DNA of 64,000 nucleotides from Pseudolysobacter sp964466115 (GCA_964466115.1 CAYXMH010000005.1:66731-130730); one strand, 5' to 3'; shown: positions 14,351 through 23,960, counted from the stretch's first letter. Notes: generated from the sequence alone by a model not told the origin. Program-made: numbers and translations.

Positions 14351-16765
14351 TTATTCTTGCAGCAATTGATTAGCATCCGCTACCACAACCAAGCTCCAAC
14401 CCAACGGTTCCACATTATCGAACGCAATGATATCGGATTGCCCCAAGGCCTTGGTTTCGAGAATTCCGGTTTCGCCGCGTTTGATTTGCTTTAGCAATTC
14501 CGGTAATGGGAATTGTTGCAGCGAGTCCTGATCGGGTAGTGGTTCCGTTCCCAATAAGGATTTATCGGTGGCGGCCAATACATGGCCATCGGCATCGAGC
14601 AGATACATGCCGCGCACGCTTGGGATGTCCTTAAGATTCAACAATGCGTGTACCAACAAATCCGGCAACAGCAAAGCGCTTAGCACACCGACGAAATGCT
14701 GATCGCGGTTATACAGTGGCACGCTTAGCGGCAATTCGCTGCGGTGGCTGATCGTGCTTAAGTATGGAGTGCCCCATTGCGGGCCGAATTTGCCTTGCGC
14801 CAATTGGTACCAAGGACGCTGGCGCGGATCGTAATCCTCGCTTAAACCATCCCAGCCGGGATAGCGCGAACCGATGCCGTTATTAAGCCCAAGCACAACC
14901 GCGATGATCGGATTTTTTTCGGTATCAGGTTGGTTTGAATAAGCACCGTACATATCGGTATCAGTGCTTTCGAGCAAGGTAGCACTGCGGCGATAAATCT
15001 CGCGGCGAAATGATTGCAATGCCACCAATTTACGAATCGTGGGCAGCGCGTCTTTCTCATTCATTCCTCGCGGTAATGTCCACACCGGAAAGCGCAAACT
15101 GATTTTTCCGTCAATGATGGTGCTTGGTATTAAATCGGGTGGTGCGTTGCGTACATCATGGAAATCGCGCAACAGATAAAAGCGCGCATCACCGGGTATT
15201 CCATAGTCCAATATTTGCTCAGTACTGCTAGCAAGATTTTCGACAGCGCCTTCCAATTGCAAAAAACGCGTTTGCACGGCGCCGGCTTGGTGGCTTAGGG
15301 CATTGCGCAGAGCGAGAATGCGATGTTCGCGTTGATGCGCGGCCTCGAGCTCCCTTTGGTTTTGCCATACTAGCCAGCCGACGCTGCTGGCTGAGAGTGC
15401 AATGATCGTCAGCAATCCAATTAATGCGCCTTGGCGATGACGCACAATCGTGCGCTGCATGCGCTGCCATAAAGTATCCGGTTTAGCATGCACGGCCGCA
15501 CCGCGCAGATAACGACGCAAATCCGCCGCCATATCAGCGACATTGGCATAACGCTGATCCGGCGACGTCGCGGTGCTGTGTTCGATAATCGCACGTAACT
15601 CGCGCGGTATGCGCTGGCCGGGGTAGATGGCCGTGACCGAACGGCGCTTGCCAGCCGCGGCGTTGATCAAAACATCATAAGCCGTGCGCCCATCGTAGGG
15701 AGATTGCAGTGTAACCAATTCATACAGAATCAATCCGAGAGCGAACTGATCGCTGCGCGCATCCAAATCGCGATTACGCCCTTGTGCTTGTTCCGGAGAC
15801 ATGTATTTCGGCGTACCAATCACATCGCCGAGTTGGGTTTCCGAAGCGCTGCCGGAAACATCGGGCGATGCATTAATGCGGGACGTTTCGGCCGCCGGTT
15901 CGTCGGCGTGACGCAATAGCCGGCACAAACCCCAATCCATGACATATACCTCGTTATGCCGGCCGAGCATCAGATTGGCCGGTTTGAGATCGCGGTGGAT
16001 CACGCCCTTGTCGTGCGCATAAGCGATGGCATCGCAGACCTTCAAAAAATGTTCGATGCGTGCCGAAAGCGAATGGGCTTCGTCCGGTTTTTGTTCATTG
16101 TCGTAAGCGTCGCGCGTTTCATTGAGCAGTGCATGAAATGTGCGGCCCTCTACCAATTTCATCGTATACGCTGGGGTCCCACCGGGTGCCAACTCCAGCG
16201 CGTAAACCGGCACGATGTGCGGATGATCGAGTTGCGCGGTGATCTGCACTTCGCGCAAGAAACGTTGTTTCAGCGCGGCGGCGTTGCCCACTTCGGGATT
16301 GAGTTGCTTCAACGCGACGCGCCGCAGCAATTCGGTATCACGCGCCACATGCACGGTGCCCATACCGCCTTTGCCGGCGATGCTTAGGAGCTGGTAGTGA
16401 AATTCGTCGTTGGTAACCGCATTGGGTGTGCTTGTGGCTGCAGTAGCGGTGACCTGGGAGGTGCGTGCGGACAAAGGGGCCGATATCACGGTTGCGGCTT
16501 CGGTATCGAACATAGCCGCGGTGATGGTTTCCATAGACTCAAGCCTGGGGGGCAGACAATGGCTGATTTCGACTTCCGTTTCGGCATTGCGCGTGGCATT
16601 GGGATCGAGGGTAGCGCCATCTTCTTGCTGTTGTGACAGCCAGCGTAAAAAGCTCGCCGGATCCTGTGCCCCATCTTTAGACCGATAGCGCCGCCATGCT
16701 GCTGGAAGATCCACTGCTTGTGCAAAAGAAGGTGGCAATTGCTCGCGTATTTGCTCGAAATCCAT
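14351..16765 (-). CDS. Transmembrane Ser/Thr protein kinase with extracytoplasmic Cache-like sensor
   Basis: 804 residues. Layout: an N-terminal region with low complexity (1-120); a PknB-type kinase domain (about 122-420) with G-loop AGKGGMGTVHVA (130-141), VALK lysine K153, HRDLKPANLML (catalytic D259), DWG in place of DFG (D277) and GTPKYMSPEQA; one membrane segment (about 447-467, ALIGLLTIIALSASSVGWLV); then a coiled stretch and a large periplasmic region (about 490-800). That region contains RQRPWYQLA (about 648-656), a hallmark of double-Cache sensors, and ends in a second Cache-like lobe (GMYLLDADGHVLAATDKSLL). The inferred role is phosphorylating cytoplasmic targets in response to a small-molecule ligand. 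No phosphatase or obvious substrate lies beside it; both neighbours are unrelated. Confidence 0.9.
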   Translation of the reverse strand: MDFEQIREQLPPSFAQAVDLPAAWRRYRSKDGAQDPASFLRWLSQQQEDGATLDPNATRNAETEVEISHCLPPRLESMETITAAMFDTEAATVISAPLSARTSQVTATAATSTPNAVTNDEFHYQLLSIAGKGGMGTVHVARDTELLRRVALKQLNPEVGNAAALKQRFLREVQITAQLDHPHIVPVYALELAPGGTPAYTMKLVEGRTFHALLNETRDAYDNEQKPDEAHSLSARIEHFLKVCDAIAYAHDKGVIHRDLKPANLMLGRHNEVYVMDWGLCRLLRHADEPAAETSRINASPDVSGSASETQLGDVIGTPKYMSPEQAQGRNRDLDARSDQFALGLILYELVTLQSPYDGRTAYDVLINAAAGKRRSVTAIYPGQRIPRELRAIIEHSTATSPDQRYANVADMAADLRRYLRGAAVHAKPDTLWQRMQRTIVRHRQGALIGLLTIIALSASSVGWLVWQNQRELEAAHQREHRILALRNALSHQAGAVQTRFLQLEGAVENLASSTEQILDYGIPGDARFYLLRDFHDVRNAPPDLIPSTIIDGKISLRFPVWTLPRGMNEKDALPTIRKLVALQSFRREIYRRSATLLESTDTDMYGAYSNQPDTEKNPIIAVVLGLNNGIGSRYPGWDGLSEDYDPRQRPWYQLAQGKFGPQWGTPYLSTISHRSELPLSVPLYNRDQHFVGVLSALLLPDLLVHALLNLKDIPSVRGMYLLDADGHVLAATDKSLLGTEPLPDQDSLQQFPLPELLKQIKRGETGILETKALGQSDIIAFDNVEPLGWSLVVVADANQLLQE

Positions 16766-16840
16766 CGGCCTCCCCCTAAGAATGCCTTCGCAAAGTATAT
16801 GCTGTCAGGGGCCAGAATTTGGTCCCTTTCATTGGTTGCG

Positions 16841-16866
16841 GTCATTCCTGCGCAGGCGGGACTGAC
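16841..16866. repeat. Short imperfect palindrome
   Basis: GTCATTCCTGCGCAGGCGGG followed by ACTGAC pairs end to end with a few mismatches and resembles the widespread GTCATTCCCGC-type dispersed palindromes. Only this copy was noticed in the window. Confidence 0.4.
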
Positions 16867-16956
16867 GACCCGCGTAACAATTCACTAAAGCGTTGAAGCA
16901 CCTGCGTGCGGTAGAATTGCACGGTCGATTCCACGTGTTGCGCCAAGGAGACAAAC

Positions 16957-19900
16957 GTGAGCACACCCGCCAAGCAGATTTCCGCCGCCGATCAATCGGC
17001 TGAAATCACGCCATTGCGCTTCGTAACGGCGGCAAGCCTGTTCGATGGCCACGACGCGGCGATTAACATCATGCGCCGCTTGATTCAGGCACAAGGGGCG
17101 GAAGTTATCCATCTTGGCCATAACCGCAGCGCTGAAGACGTGGTGCGCGCGGCACTGCAGGAGGACGCCGACGGTATCGCCTTAAGTTCGTACCAGGGCG
17201 GCCATTTGGAGTATTTCAAGTACATGGTCGATATGTTGCGCGAACGCAATGCCTCGCACATTCGCGTGTTCGGCGGCGGCGGTGGCACGATTACGCCAGA
17301 GGAGATTGCCGAGCTTCATGCGTATGGGGTTGAACGTATTTATCACCCGAACGACGGTATGCATCTTGGCCTGGTGGCGATGATCGAAGATGTTATTAAA
17401 CGCACCAAGGCGCATCGGGTTGCGGTCGAAAAACCGGGGGGCGTGGATCTAAACGATGAAATTAGCGTCGGCAAAATGCTCTCGGCAATCGAAGAAGGGG
17501 TATTCGATGAAACCCAGCTTGCGCACCAACGCAAACAGTGGCAGCTGGCCGGTGCAAAAACCCCGGTCATCGGCATCACGGGAACCGGTGGCGCCGGTAA
17601 ATCATCGGTCGTGGATGAGCTGCTGAATCGATTTTTGCAGCATTTTCCGCAAATGCGCATCGCGGTGTTGGCGGTGGATCCAACCCGCCGGCGCAGCGGT
17701 GGGGCACTGCTTGGGGATCGTATTCGAGTCAACTCGCTGCGCTCCAGCCGCGTGTTTATGCGATCGATGGCCACAAGGCGCCAGCACGTCGCCACCAACA
17801 TCGTGTTGAAGGATTGCATCGCGTTTCTGCGCGGCCAAGGCTACGACTTGGTATTAGTCGAAACCGCCGGTATCGGGCAATCCGATTCCGAAATCGTCGA
17901 TCTGGTCGACTTTCCGGTTTACGTGATGACCAGCGATTACGGCGCGGCGTCGCAATTGGAAAAAATCGACATGTTGGATTTTGCCGACTTGGTCGTGTTG
18001 AACAAATTCGACAAGCGCGGTGCCGAAGATGCCTTGCGCGACGTGCGCAAGCAATGGAAGCGTAATCGCACGGCATTCAAATTGACCGATGATGAGGTTC
18101 CGGTTTATTCGACGATTGCCAGCCAGTTCAATGATCCAGGCATTACTTGGATGTTTGCGAATCTGTGTCGGTTGTTGCGCGGCAAACTTGAATTGCCGGG
18201 CGAAAAATGGACGCCAACGATCGACACTACGTTGCGAGAACCGCGTGCGACGGTGTTGATCCCCGGTGCGCGCGTGCGTTATCTCGCCGAAATCGCAGAG
18301 CAAGGCCGCGGCAGCAACGGCGCGGCTGAGCGTCAGGCCGAGGCGGCCAGCCGGGTTCAAAGTTATTGGCAGGCATTGCAGGAGATCGATGCTAAGAAAT
18401 TGGCCAAGCCGTTTGATTTGTATGATGTCGATGACTTGCTTGCTTCACCGAAAACGTCGGGGGGGGCTGTCGATCGCAGTCTGATTGCTTTACGGCAACG
18501 ATATCAGGATGCCGTCAAATCGTTGTCCAGCGATTCGGTCGCTTTGTTGCGTGAGTGGCCGCAACGGTTGAAATCGATTACTGACGATGAGTTCGTCTAC
18601 GAAGTGCGCGGCAAGGAAATCCGCGGCAGCAATTATCGCGAATCGCTTTCGCACCAGAAAATCCCCAAGATCGCCGCCCCGACCTATCGCGATTGGGGCG
18701 ATTTGCTGAAATTTTTATTGAAGGAAAACTTGCCCGGCGCCTATCCTTATACCGCGGGCGTGTTTCCGTATCGCCGCGTCGGTGAAGATCCGACGCGCAT
18801 GTTCGCCGGCGAAGGTACGCCGGAACGCACCAACCGGCGCTTCCATTATTTATCGCACGGACAAGAGGCGGCACGTTTGTCGACGGCGTTTGATTCGGTC
18901 ACCTTGTACGGCGAGGATCCGCATTCACGTCCCGATATCTATGGCAAGATCGGCAATTCGGGTGTGTCAATCGCCACGCTCGACGATATGAAGAAGTTGT
19001 ACTCCGGGTTTGACCTATGCGCACCGAACACGTCCGTCTCGATGACGATCAATGGCCCGGCCCCGATGATCTTGGCGATGTTCATGAACACCGCGATCGA
19101 TCAGCAGGTCGAAAAATATCTGCGTGAAGACGCTAAACGCTGGGATGCGGCGCGAGCGAAGATCGATACTTTCTTCGCCGGTCGGCAACGGCCGATTTAC
19201 GAAGGACCTCTTCCCGAAGGTAATGATGGTCTCGGGCTTGATCTTCTGGGAATTTCCGGTAGCGAAGTGCTCGACCGCGACACCTATGAAAAAATCAAAG
19301 AACGAACTTTTTCTTTGGTGCGCGGCACCGTGCAGGCCGATATCCTGAAGGAGGACCAGGCGCAGAACACCTGCATTTTCTCGACCGAGTTCGCTCTGCG
19401 CATGATGGGCGATATCCAGCAGTTTTTCGTCGATCACAATGTGCGTAATTTCTACTCGGTATCAATTTCCGGTTATCACATCGCCGAGGCCGGCGCGAAT
19501 CCGATCAGTCAATTGGCGTTTACGTTGTCGAACGGCTTCACCATCGTCGAGTATTATCTCGCGCGCGGCATGAAGATCGACGATTTCGCGCCAAACTTGT
19601 CGTTTTTCTTTTCCAACGGCATGGATCCCGAGTACACCGTGATCGGCCGCGTTGCGAGGCGGATCTGGGCGCGCGCAATGCGCGAACGCTACGGCGCCAG
19701 CGCGCGCAGCCAAATGCTGAAATACCACATCCAAACCTCGGGACGCAGCCTGCACGCACAGGAAATCCAGTTCAACGACATCCGCACCACTTTACAGGCT
19801 TTGTACGCGCTGTTCGATAATTGCAATTCACTGCACACCAACGCCTATGACGAAGCGATCACCACGCCGACGGAGGAATCGGTGCGCCGCGCGGTGGCGA

Positions 19901-20424
19901 TCCAGCTGATCATCAACCGCGAGCTCGGCCTTAATTTCAACGAAAACCCGTGGCAGGGGAGTTTCATTGTCGAGGCGCTGACCGATATCGTCGAGGAGGC
20001 GGTGTATAAGGAGTTTGAGGCGATCAGCGAGCGCGGCGGCGTGCTTGGTGCCATGGATACCATGTATCAACGTGGAAAAATACAAGAAGAAAGCATGTAC
20101 TACGAGCACAAGAAGCACGACGGCTCCCTGCCGTTGGTCGGCGTCAATACGTTTTTGCCGCGCGAGCACGCCGGCGAGATCGCCACCACGATCGAATTGA
20201 TCCGTTCAACGGAATCGGAAAAGGGTGCGCAAATCCGGAATGTCGAAACGTACCGCGCTTCTCGCAATGCGATCGGGCAGGACAGTTTGAAGAACCTGCA
20301 ACAGGTCGCGCGCGAGCGTAAAAACATTTTTCAGCAACTGATCGATGCGGTGAAATACAACTCGCTCGGGCAGATATCGCATGCGCTTTATGAAGTGGGC
20401 GGGGAATATCGGCGCAATATGTAG
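16957..20424 (+). CDS. icmF: Fused isobutyryl-CoA mutase IcmF
   Basis: Adenosylcobalamin-dependent isomerase interconverting isobutyryl-CoA and n-butyryl-CoA, with its G-protein chaperone built in. GTG start at 16957 after AAGGAG (16945-16950 region). Domain order in 1155 residues: B12-binding domain (about 20-150; lower ligand H32 in LFDGHDAAINIM, then LSSYQGGHLEYF and FGGGGGTITPEE); MeaB-like GTPase (P-loop GTGGAGKSS at 209-217, VLAVDPTRRR, VETAGIGQSD, NKFDKRG); and the substrate TIM barrel. YPYTAGVFPYRR with GEDPTRMFAGEGTPERTN (about 598-627) is specific to IcmF and excludes methylmalonyl-CoA mutase, which has a Tyr/Arg motif there. It links valine-derived isobutyryl-CoA with beta-oxidation. 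A nucleotidyltransferase pair follows 21 bases later. Confidence 0.97.
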   Translation: MSTPAKQISAADQSAEITPLRFVTAASLFDGHDAAINIMRRLIQAQGAEVIHLGHNRSAEDVVRAALQEDADGIALSSYQGGHLEYFKYMVDMLRERNASHIRVFGGGGGTITPEEIAELHAYGVERIYHPNDGMHLGLVAMIEDVIKRTKAHRVAVEKPGGVDLNDEISVGKMLSAIEEGVFDETQLAHQRKQWQLAGAKTPVIGITGTGGAGKSSVVDELLNRFLQHFPQMRIAVLAVDPTRRRSGGALLGDRIRVNSLRSSRVFMRSMATRRQHVATNIVLKDCIAFLRGQGYDLVLVETAGIGQSDSEIVDLVDFPVYVMTSDYGAASQLEKIDMLDFADLVVLNKFDKRGAEDALRDVRKQWKRNRTAFKLTDDEVPVYSTIASQFNDPGITWMFANLCRLLRGKLELPGEKWTPTIDTTLREPRATVLIPGARVRYLAEIAEQGRGSNGAAERQAEAASRVQSYWQALQEIDAKKLAKPFDLYDVDDLLASPKTSGGAVDRSLIALRQRYQDAVKSLSSDSVALLREWPQRLKSITDDEFVYEVRGKEIRGSNYRESLSHQKIPKIAAPTYRDWGDLLKFLLKENLPGAYPYTAGVFPYRRVGEDPTRMFAGEGTPERTNRRFHYLSHGQEAARLSTAFDSVTLYGEDPHSRPDIYGKIGNSGVSIATLDDMKKLYSGFDLCAPNTSVSMTINGPAPMILAMFMNTAIDQQVEKYLREDAKRWDAARAKIDTFFAGRQRPIYEGPLPEGNDGLGLDLLGISGSEVLDRDTYEKIKERTFSLVRGTVQADILKEDQAQNTCIFSTEFALRMMGDIQQFFVDHNVRNFYSVSISGYHIAEAGANPISQLAFTLSNGFTIVEYYLARGMKIDDFAPNLSFFFSNGMDPEYTVIGRVARRIWARAMRERYGASARSQMLKYHIQTSGRSLHAQEIQFNDIRTTLQALYALFDNCNSLHTNAYDEAITTPTEESVRRAVAIQLIINRELGLNFNENPWQGSFIVEALTDIVEEAVYKEFEAISERGGVLGAMDTMYQRGKIQEESMYYEHKKHDGSLPLVGVNTFLPREHAGEIATTIELIRSTESEKGAQIRNVETYRASRNAIGQDSLKNLQQVARERKNIFQQLIDAVKYNSLGQISHALYEVGGEYRRNM

Positions 20425-20445
20425 CACTGAATTTTGGAGATAACC

Positions 20446-20961
20446 ATGCAGTTTGCGGTCCGCGCCATTTTGGACGCATTAGAAAAAAGCCAAGTTCGCT
20501 ATGTTGTGGTCGGAGGGTTTGCGGTGATAATGCAGGGGTACTTCCGTGCGACCCATGACCTGGACTTGGTGATTGATTTAGATGCGGACAATTGCTTGAA
20601 AGCGCTTGCTGCATTGGAAGCGATTGGTCTTCGCCCACGGTTGCCGGTGCCGATGAGCGATTTTGCCGACCCCGCAACGAGAAAAAAGTGGGCTGATGAA
20701 CGCAATATGCTGGTATTCCAGCTTTGGGATCCGGCCAATCCAACGCGTTCCGTGGATGTTTTTGTACGTGAGCCGATTGCTTTTGAGCAACTTTGGAACG
20801 AGGCGGACGACAAAGAGTTGCAGGGTGCGCATTTCAAGGTGGCGTCGATTCGGCACCTCATCCAGATGAAACGCGATGCGGGGCGTTTGCGCGATCAAGA
20901 TGATATAGAGAAATTACTTAAGTTGGATGCATTACGTCGTCAGGGCATAAGTCATGAATGA
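20446..20961 (+). CDS. Nucleotidyltransferase-fold protein (AbiEii/DUF6036-like), copy B
   Basis: 171 residues from the ATG at 20446, chosen because GGAG (20436-20439) precedes it by 6 bases; an in-frame TTG at 20434 is less likely. The minimal nucleotidyltransferase signature is clear: GG at 23-24 (VVVGGFAVIMQGY) then DLD (D38, D40 in FRATHDLDLVID), with the same 15-residue spacing and the same RATHDLD core as copy A at 9167-9721. Further on, SVDVFV supplies a third acidic strand, and LIQMKRDAGRLRDQDDIEKL matches the distal K...R..D pattern. Only 21 bases separate it from icmF. An 8-base overlap links it to a 65-residue partner. Overall identity to copy A outside the motifs is low, so the two are not a recent duplication. 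Confidence 0.8.
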   Translation: MQFAVRAILDALEKSQVRYVVVGGFAVIMQGYFRATHDLDLVIDLDADNCLKALAALEAIGLRPRLPVPMSDFADPATRKKWADERNMLVFQLWDPANPTRSVDVFVREPIAFEQLWNEADDKELQGAHFKVASIRHLIQMKRDAGRLRDQDDIEKLLKLDALRRQGISHE

Positions 20962-21151
20962 CGTCACTCAAGCGAAATCATCGCTTTCATGCACATGGCA
21001 AGAGGCAGAAGATCGCCAGCTCCTTGATGGATTAAGCGCAACAACTGCGCAAAAGGTTGCCTGGTTTGAGGAGATGATTGCTATAGCTTGGGAAGTGGGG
21101 GCTCTTACAGCCGAACAGATCGTTACTGTGGATAAAACAAGCGGCAAATAA
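20954..21151 (+). CDS. Small helical protein paired with nucleotidyltransferase copy B
   Basis: A 65-residue acidic protein that starts 8 bases inside the end of the nucleotidyltransferase gene. The middle (LSATTAQKVAWFEEMIAIA, then WEVGAL) forms an amphipathic helix pair like the RRLSPSEHLALLNEILL stretch in the partner of copy A. There is no signal peptide or membrane segment. Role unknown; the parallel with 8986-9204 suggests a fixed two-gene module. The small size keeps confidence moderate. Confidence 0.6.
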   Translation: MNDVTQAKSSLSCTWQEAEDRQLLDGLSATTAQKVAWFEEMIAIAWEVGALTAEQIVTVDKTSGK

Positions 21152-21246
21152 TATCCGACCCATATTGAATTGTTTCGATGCCGGAAGTGGACTCCTCTGT
21201 TCACAGAAATTCACAAAAATCACGGGTTGATCGGTTCACCCTAGAT

Positions 21247-21456
21247 GATGGTTGCGCTACTGTTGTTTTTTTAAGGCGATCTGGGAACATCGGTCATGAT
21301 TNNNNNNNNNNNNNNNNNNNNNNNNNNNNNNNNNNNNNNNNNNNNNNNNNNNNNNNNNNNNNNNNNNNNNNNNNNNNNNNNNNNNNNNNNNNNNNNNNNN
21401 NGATGGTTGCGCTACTGTTGTTTTTTTAAGGCGATCTGGGAACATCGGTCATGATT
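21247..21456. other. Assembly gap (100 N) between identical 55-base ends
   Basis: Bases 21302-21401 are N. The 55 bases before the gap (21247-21301) and after it (21402-21456) are identical, starting GATGGTTGCGCTACTGTTG and ending GGTCATGATT. Identical ends of this length around a fixed-size N run are what a k=55 assembly graph leaves when a scaffold join is made across an unmerged overlap or a collapsed repeat. The region 21152-21450 otherwise holds no gene; the subtilase start codon falls inside the right-hand copy. Confidence 0.9.
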
Positions 21457-23955
21457 TACGCGCTATCGGAATGTAGGACTTCCAAGCGGTCTACACGCCG
21501 ATTTTATACCTGGCCATTGATTGGATTGCTGGGGTGCGTCATCTCCATGGCGTATGCGCAGTCAAAACCGTCGGAGGTTTCCGGGCAAGCTCCCTCCCCG
21601 ATTTCCAAGTTACCCACCGGCGTTACAAATTCGGACGCGTCCTCGTTCAAAACCAAATTACCCTACCAACTTTTAGAAGCAAGCGATGAGTATCTTGCTG
21701 GAAATTCCGCTTGGGCGAAAACGGTGGGGCTTCCCCCGGAATATGTTTTCGAGGACAAGGTGCTGGTCGACGTATTTGCAGATGAAGCCCAGTTAAAAGG
21801 CTCCCTTGCGGATGTGGTTTCCTACCTTGGGGGGGAGGTGCGCGGTGAGTTCACCAAGACGCAGCTGGAAGCCTTGGTTCCGTTAAAGGCATTGCTAAGT
21901 GCCGCGCAAAATTCAAATATAAAACGAATAACCTTGGGGTTGCGCTCGCATCTGGATACTCACACGCAGGGTCTTAACGCAAGCAATGCGGCGCGCTGGG
22001 TTTCTCCGCCGGGGATTGGGGCTGTCCATGGCATTTCCGGGCGCGGTATAAAAATCGCCGTCATTGACGCGTTTGATTTTGGCCTGCTCGCCAGCGAGCA
22101 GGTAGTCAGGACTGGGGGAGCGGAAGCCCCGCCGGCCGCGCAAGTTACTCAGTTCACGGTTATGGGTGGCGAAACCCCGATAATCAACCACGGCAATAAC
22201 GTGCTTGAAATTATCTACGATTTTGCCCCCGCGGCCGAATATGTGCTGATTAATACCAATCTGTCCGCAGCGGCGGTTCGGCAATCCATCGATATCGCCA
22301 TTGCCCAACATGTTGACGTTATCAACATGTCGTTTGGTGACTTTTACGATTCCGACGGTCGTGTGCGGGAAGGATCGGTTTCTGAAAAAATACGCCAAGC
22401 GTACGACGCCGGTATTTCCGTCATCGTTTCTGCAGGGAATGACGCGCTTTCACATTGGGCCGGGAGATTTCGAGCACCGTCGGGTAATCCCAATGTGCTG
22501 GAATGGAATTTCAATCAACTCACAGCCGACGGTGGCCGAGCGATTACCGGAGAAGGTGAGCAGGTAATTAATCGGTTGCGCTTCAATGGCAATGACTGCA
22601 TCAGGGATGGAATGCCGATCCAAATCGTAGCGCAGCGGGAGACCAGTGCTTCCGGGAACGATCCGCAATGGGGAATACGGCTTATGCGCCAGGGCAGTGG
22701 CGGCCAATGGCGCACCCATGCGTATGTGCGGGGCGAGCCGGATTCGCCCTCGCTTTTGGTGTTGGAGCAGATCGCCAATAGCAATGCGGCGACCTATGGC
22801 GCGGATGGCCCGCTGACGCGCACGATGGATTCCATCGGCACGAGCGACGGTTGTCCCATTGGTAGTGCGCGATATGGGTTAAAAGCGATGCGGCAACTGG
22901 AGCCGGGCGCCGCTGGTGCGCCGATTTCGAGCAATCCGTATTTTGTAAATATTTTTTCCAATTTTAATTTTGTTTATTCCGTTCCGCAAAGCAGCATAGC
23001 GGCGCAAGCGACGTTGCCATATGTGTTTGCGGTTGGGGCGGCAATTTGCACCATGGATGCGTTTTCCGCCAACGACGGTTGTGACAATTTGACAGTTGCC
23101 GATTACAGCTCGCAAGGCCCCATTCTTGGCTTGGGGAACGGGTTTCCTGCGTTCCTTGATTCCAGTGCGTTACGCGGCGAAATTTTTGACGTGGGGGCGG
23201 CGTTGATAAAGCCCGATGCCGTGAGCTTTACCAATGTAATTACCTCGATCAGTACGGTGGTCAGCTTCAATGGAACATCCGCAAGTGCACCCCACGCAAC
23301 TGGGATGGTTGCGCTGCTTTTGCAACGCTATTCGAATTTGCGTGGTGACCCGTATACAACCAAGGTGGCTTTAGCGCAGATCGCCAATGTTCGCGATAGT
23401 CGTGATACGGACTTAATGGGAGCAGGTTATGCGGTGGAGCCAAGATACAATTACGGTTCTGGATTGCTTCGGTTTCAGGTTGAAGACCATTTGGAATTCC
23501 GTGGGCGGCCAAACAATACACACGTAGGTGAAATTATTAGCTCCAGACCCATCGTAATGCTGCGCGGTGATTCGACGCATTTTACGGATGGCTATGATGA
23601 AACGGTTCGCGTGCGTTTCAAGGATCGTTTTGACCGCCCCATCGTGTTCCCCGCATTCATCCCGCAAATACAATTGGCGGGCGGTCCGCCGGATACATCA
23701 ACCACAGATCTTCAGGGGGGTAACGCTTTTGACTATGACGCTGGCCAGTATTATCTCATTGGCGATTTGTATTTGGGATTTACCAGCGGATACTACGATT
23801 TTCCAGATGTGCGGATTATACGATTGCCTCCCTCGGTAAACATGGGCGGGGTTGTGCCCCCCTATCATTTTCTTATTCAAGCCAGGACCATGGATCGGGT
23901 ATCCATGCCCGCTCTTCCCTTATCCAGCTCGGCCGACTTTGATCTTTTGTACTAG
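21451..23955 (+). CDS. Secreted subtilisin-like (S8) serine protease with inserted domain
   Basis: 834 residues. A signal peptide (about 20-36: TWPLIGLLGCVISMAYAQ) precedes a propeptide-like region (about 60-185). The catalytic triad is visible: D206 (IAVIDAFDFG), H247 (IINHGNNVLEII) and S610 (FNGTSASAPHATG), with the oxyanion Asn N330 in IVSAGND. In ordinary subtilases Asn and Ser are about 66 residues apart; here they are 280 apart, so about 210 residues are inserted (about 335-545, with Cys pairs and beta-type sequence). A C-terminal beta domain (about 670-834) follows. The HGTHV box is diverged to HGNNV. The start lies at the edge of an assembly gap and could be further upstream in the missing sequence. 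Neighbours do not point to a substrate. Confidence 0.88.
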   Translation: MIYALSECRTSKRSTRRFYTWPLIGLLGCVISMAYAQSKPSEVSGQAPSPISKLPTGVTNSDASSFKTKLPYQLLEASDEYLAGNSAWAKTVGLPPEYVFEDKVLVDVFADEAQLKGSLADVVSYLGGEVRGEFTKTQLEALVPLKALLSAAQNSNIKRITLGLRSHLDTHTQGLNASNAARWVSPPGIGAVHGISGRGIKIAVIDAFDFGLLASEQVVRTGGAEAPPAAQVTQFTVMGGETPIINHGNNVLEIIYDFAPAAEYVLINTNLSAAAVRQSIDIAIAQHVDVINMSFGDFYDSDGRVREGSVSEKIRQAYDAGISVIVSAGNDALSHWAGRFRAPSGNPNVLEWNFNQLTADGGRAITGEGEQVINRLRFNGNDCIRDGMPIQIVAQRETSASGNDPQWGIRLMRQGSGGQWRTHAYVRGEPDSPSLLVLEQIANSNAATYGADGPLTRTMDSIGTSDGCPIGSARYGLKAMRQLEPGAAGAPISSNPYFVNIFSNFNFVYSVPQSSIAAQATLPYVFAVGAAICTMDAFSANDGCDNLTVADYSSQGPILGLGNGFPAFLDSSALRGEIFDVGAALIKPDAVSFTNVITSISTVVSFNGTSASAPHATGMVALLLQRYSNLRGDPYTTKVALAQIANVRDSRDTDLMGAGYAVEPRYNYGSGLLRFQVEDHLEFRGRPNNTHVGEIISSRPIVMLRGDSTHFTDGYDETVRVRFKDRFDRPIVFPAFIPQIQLAGGPPDTSTTDLQGGNAFDYDAGQYYLIGDLYLGFTSGYYDFPDVRIIRLPPSVNMGGVVPPYHFLIQARTMDRVSMPALPLSSSADFDLLY

Positions 23956-23960
23956 TGCCG

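Noticed and set aside
20144..20743. 199-codon minus-strand frame at the end of icmF
   Set aside because: It overlaps the ends of icmF and the nucleotidyltransferase in antisense and has no conserved motif.
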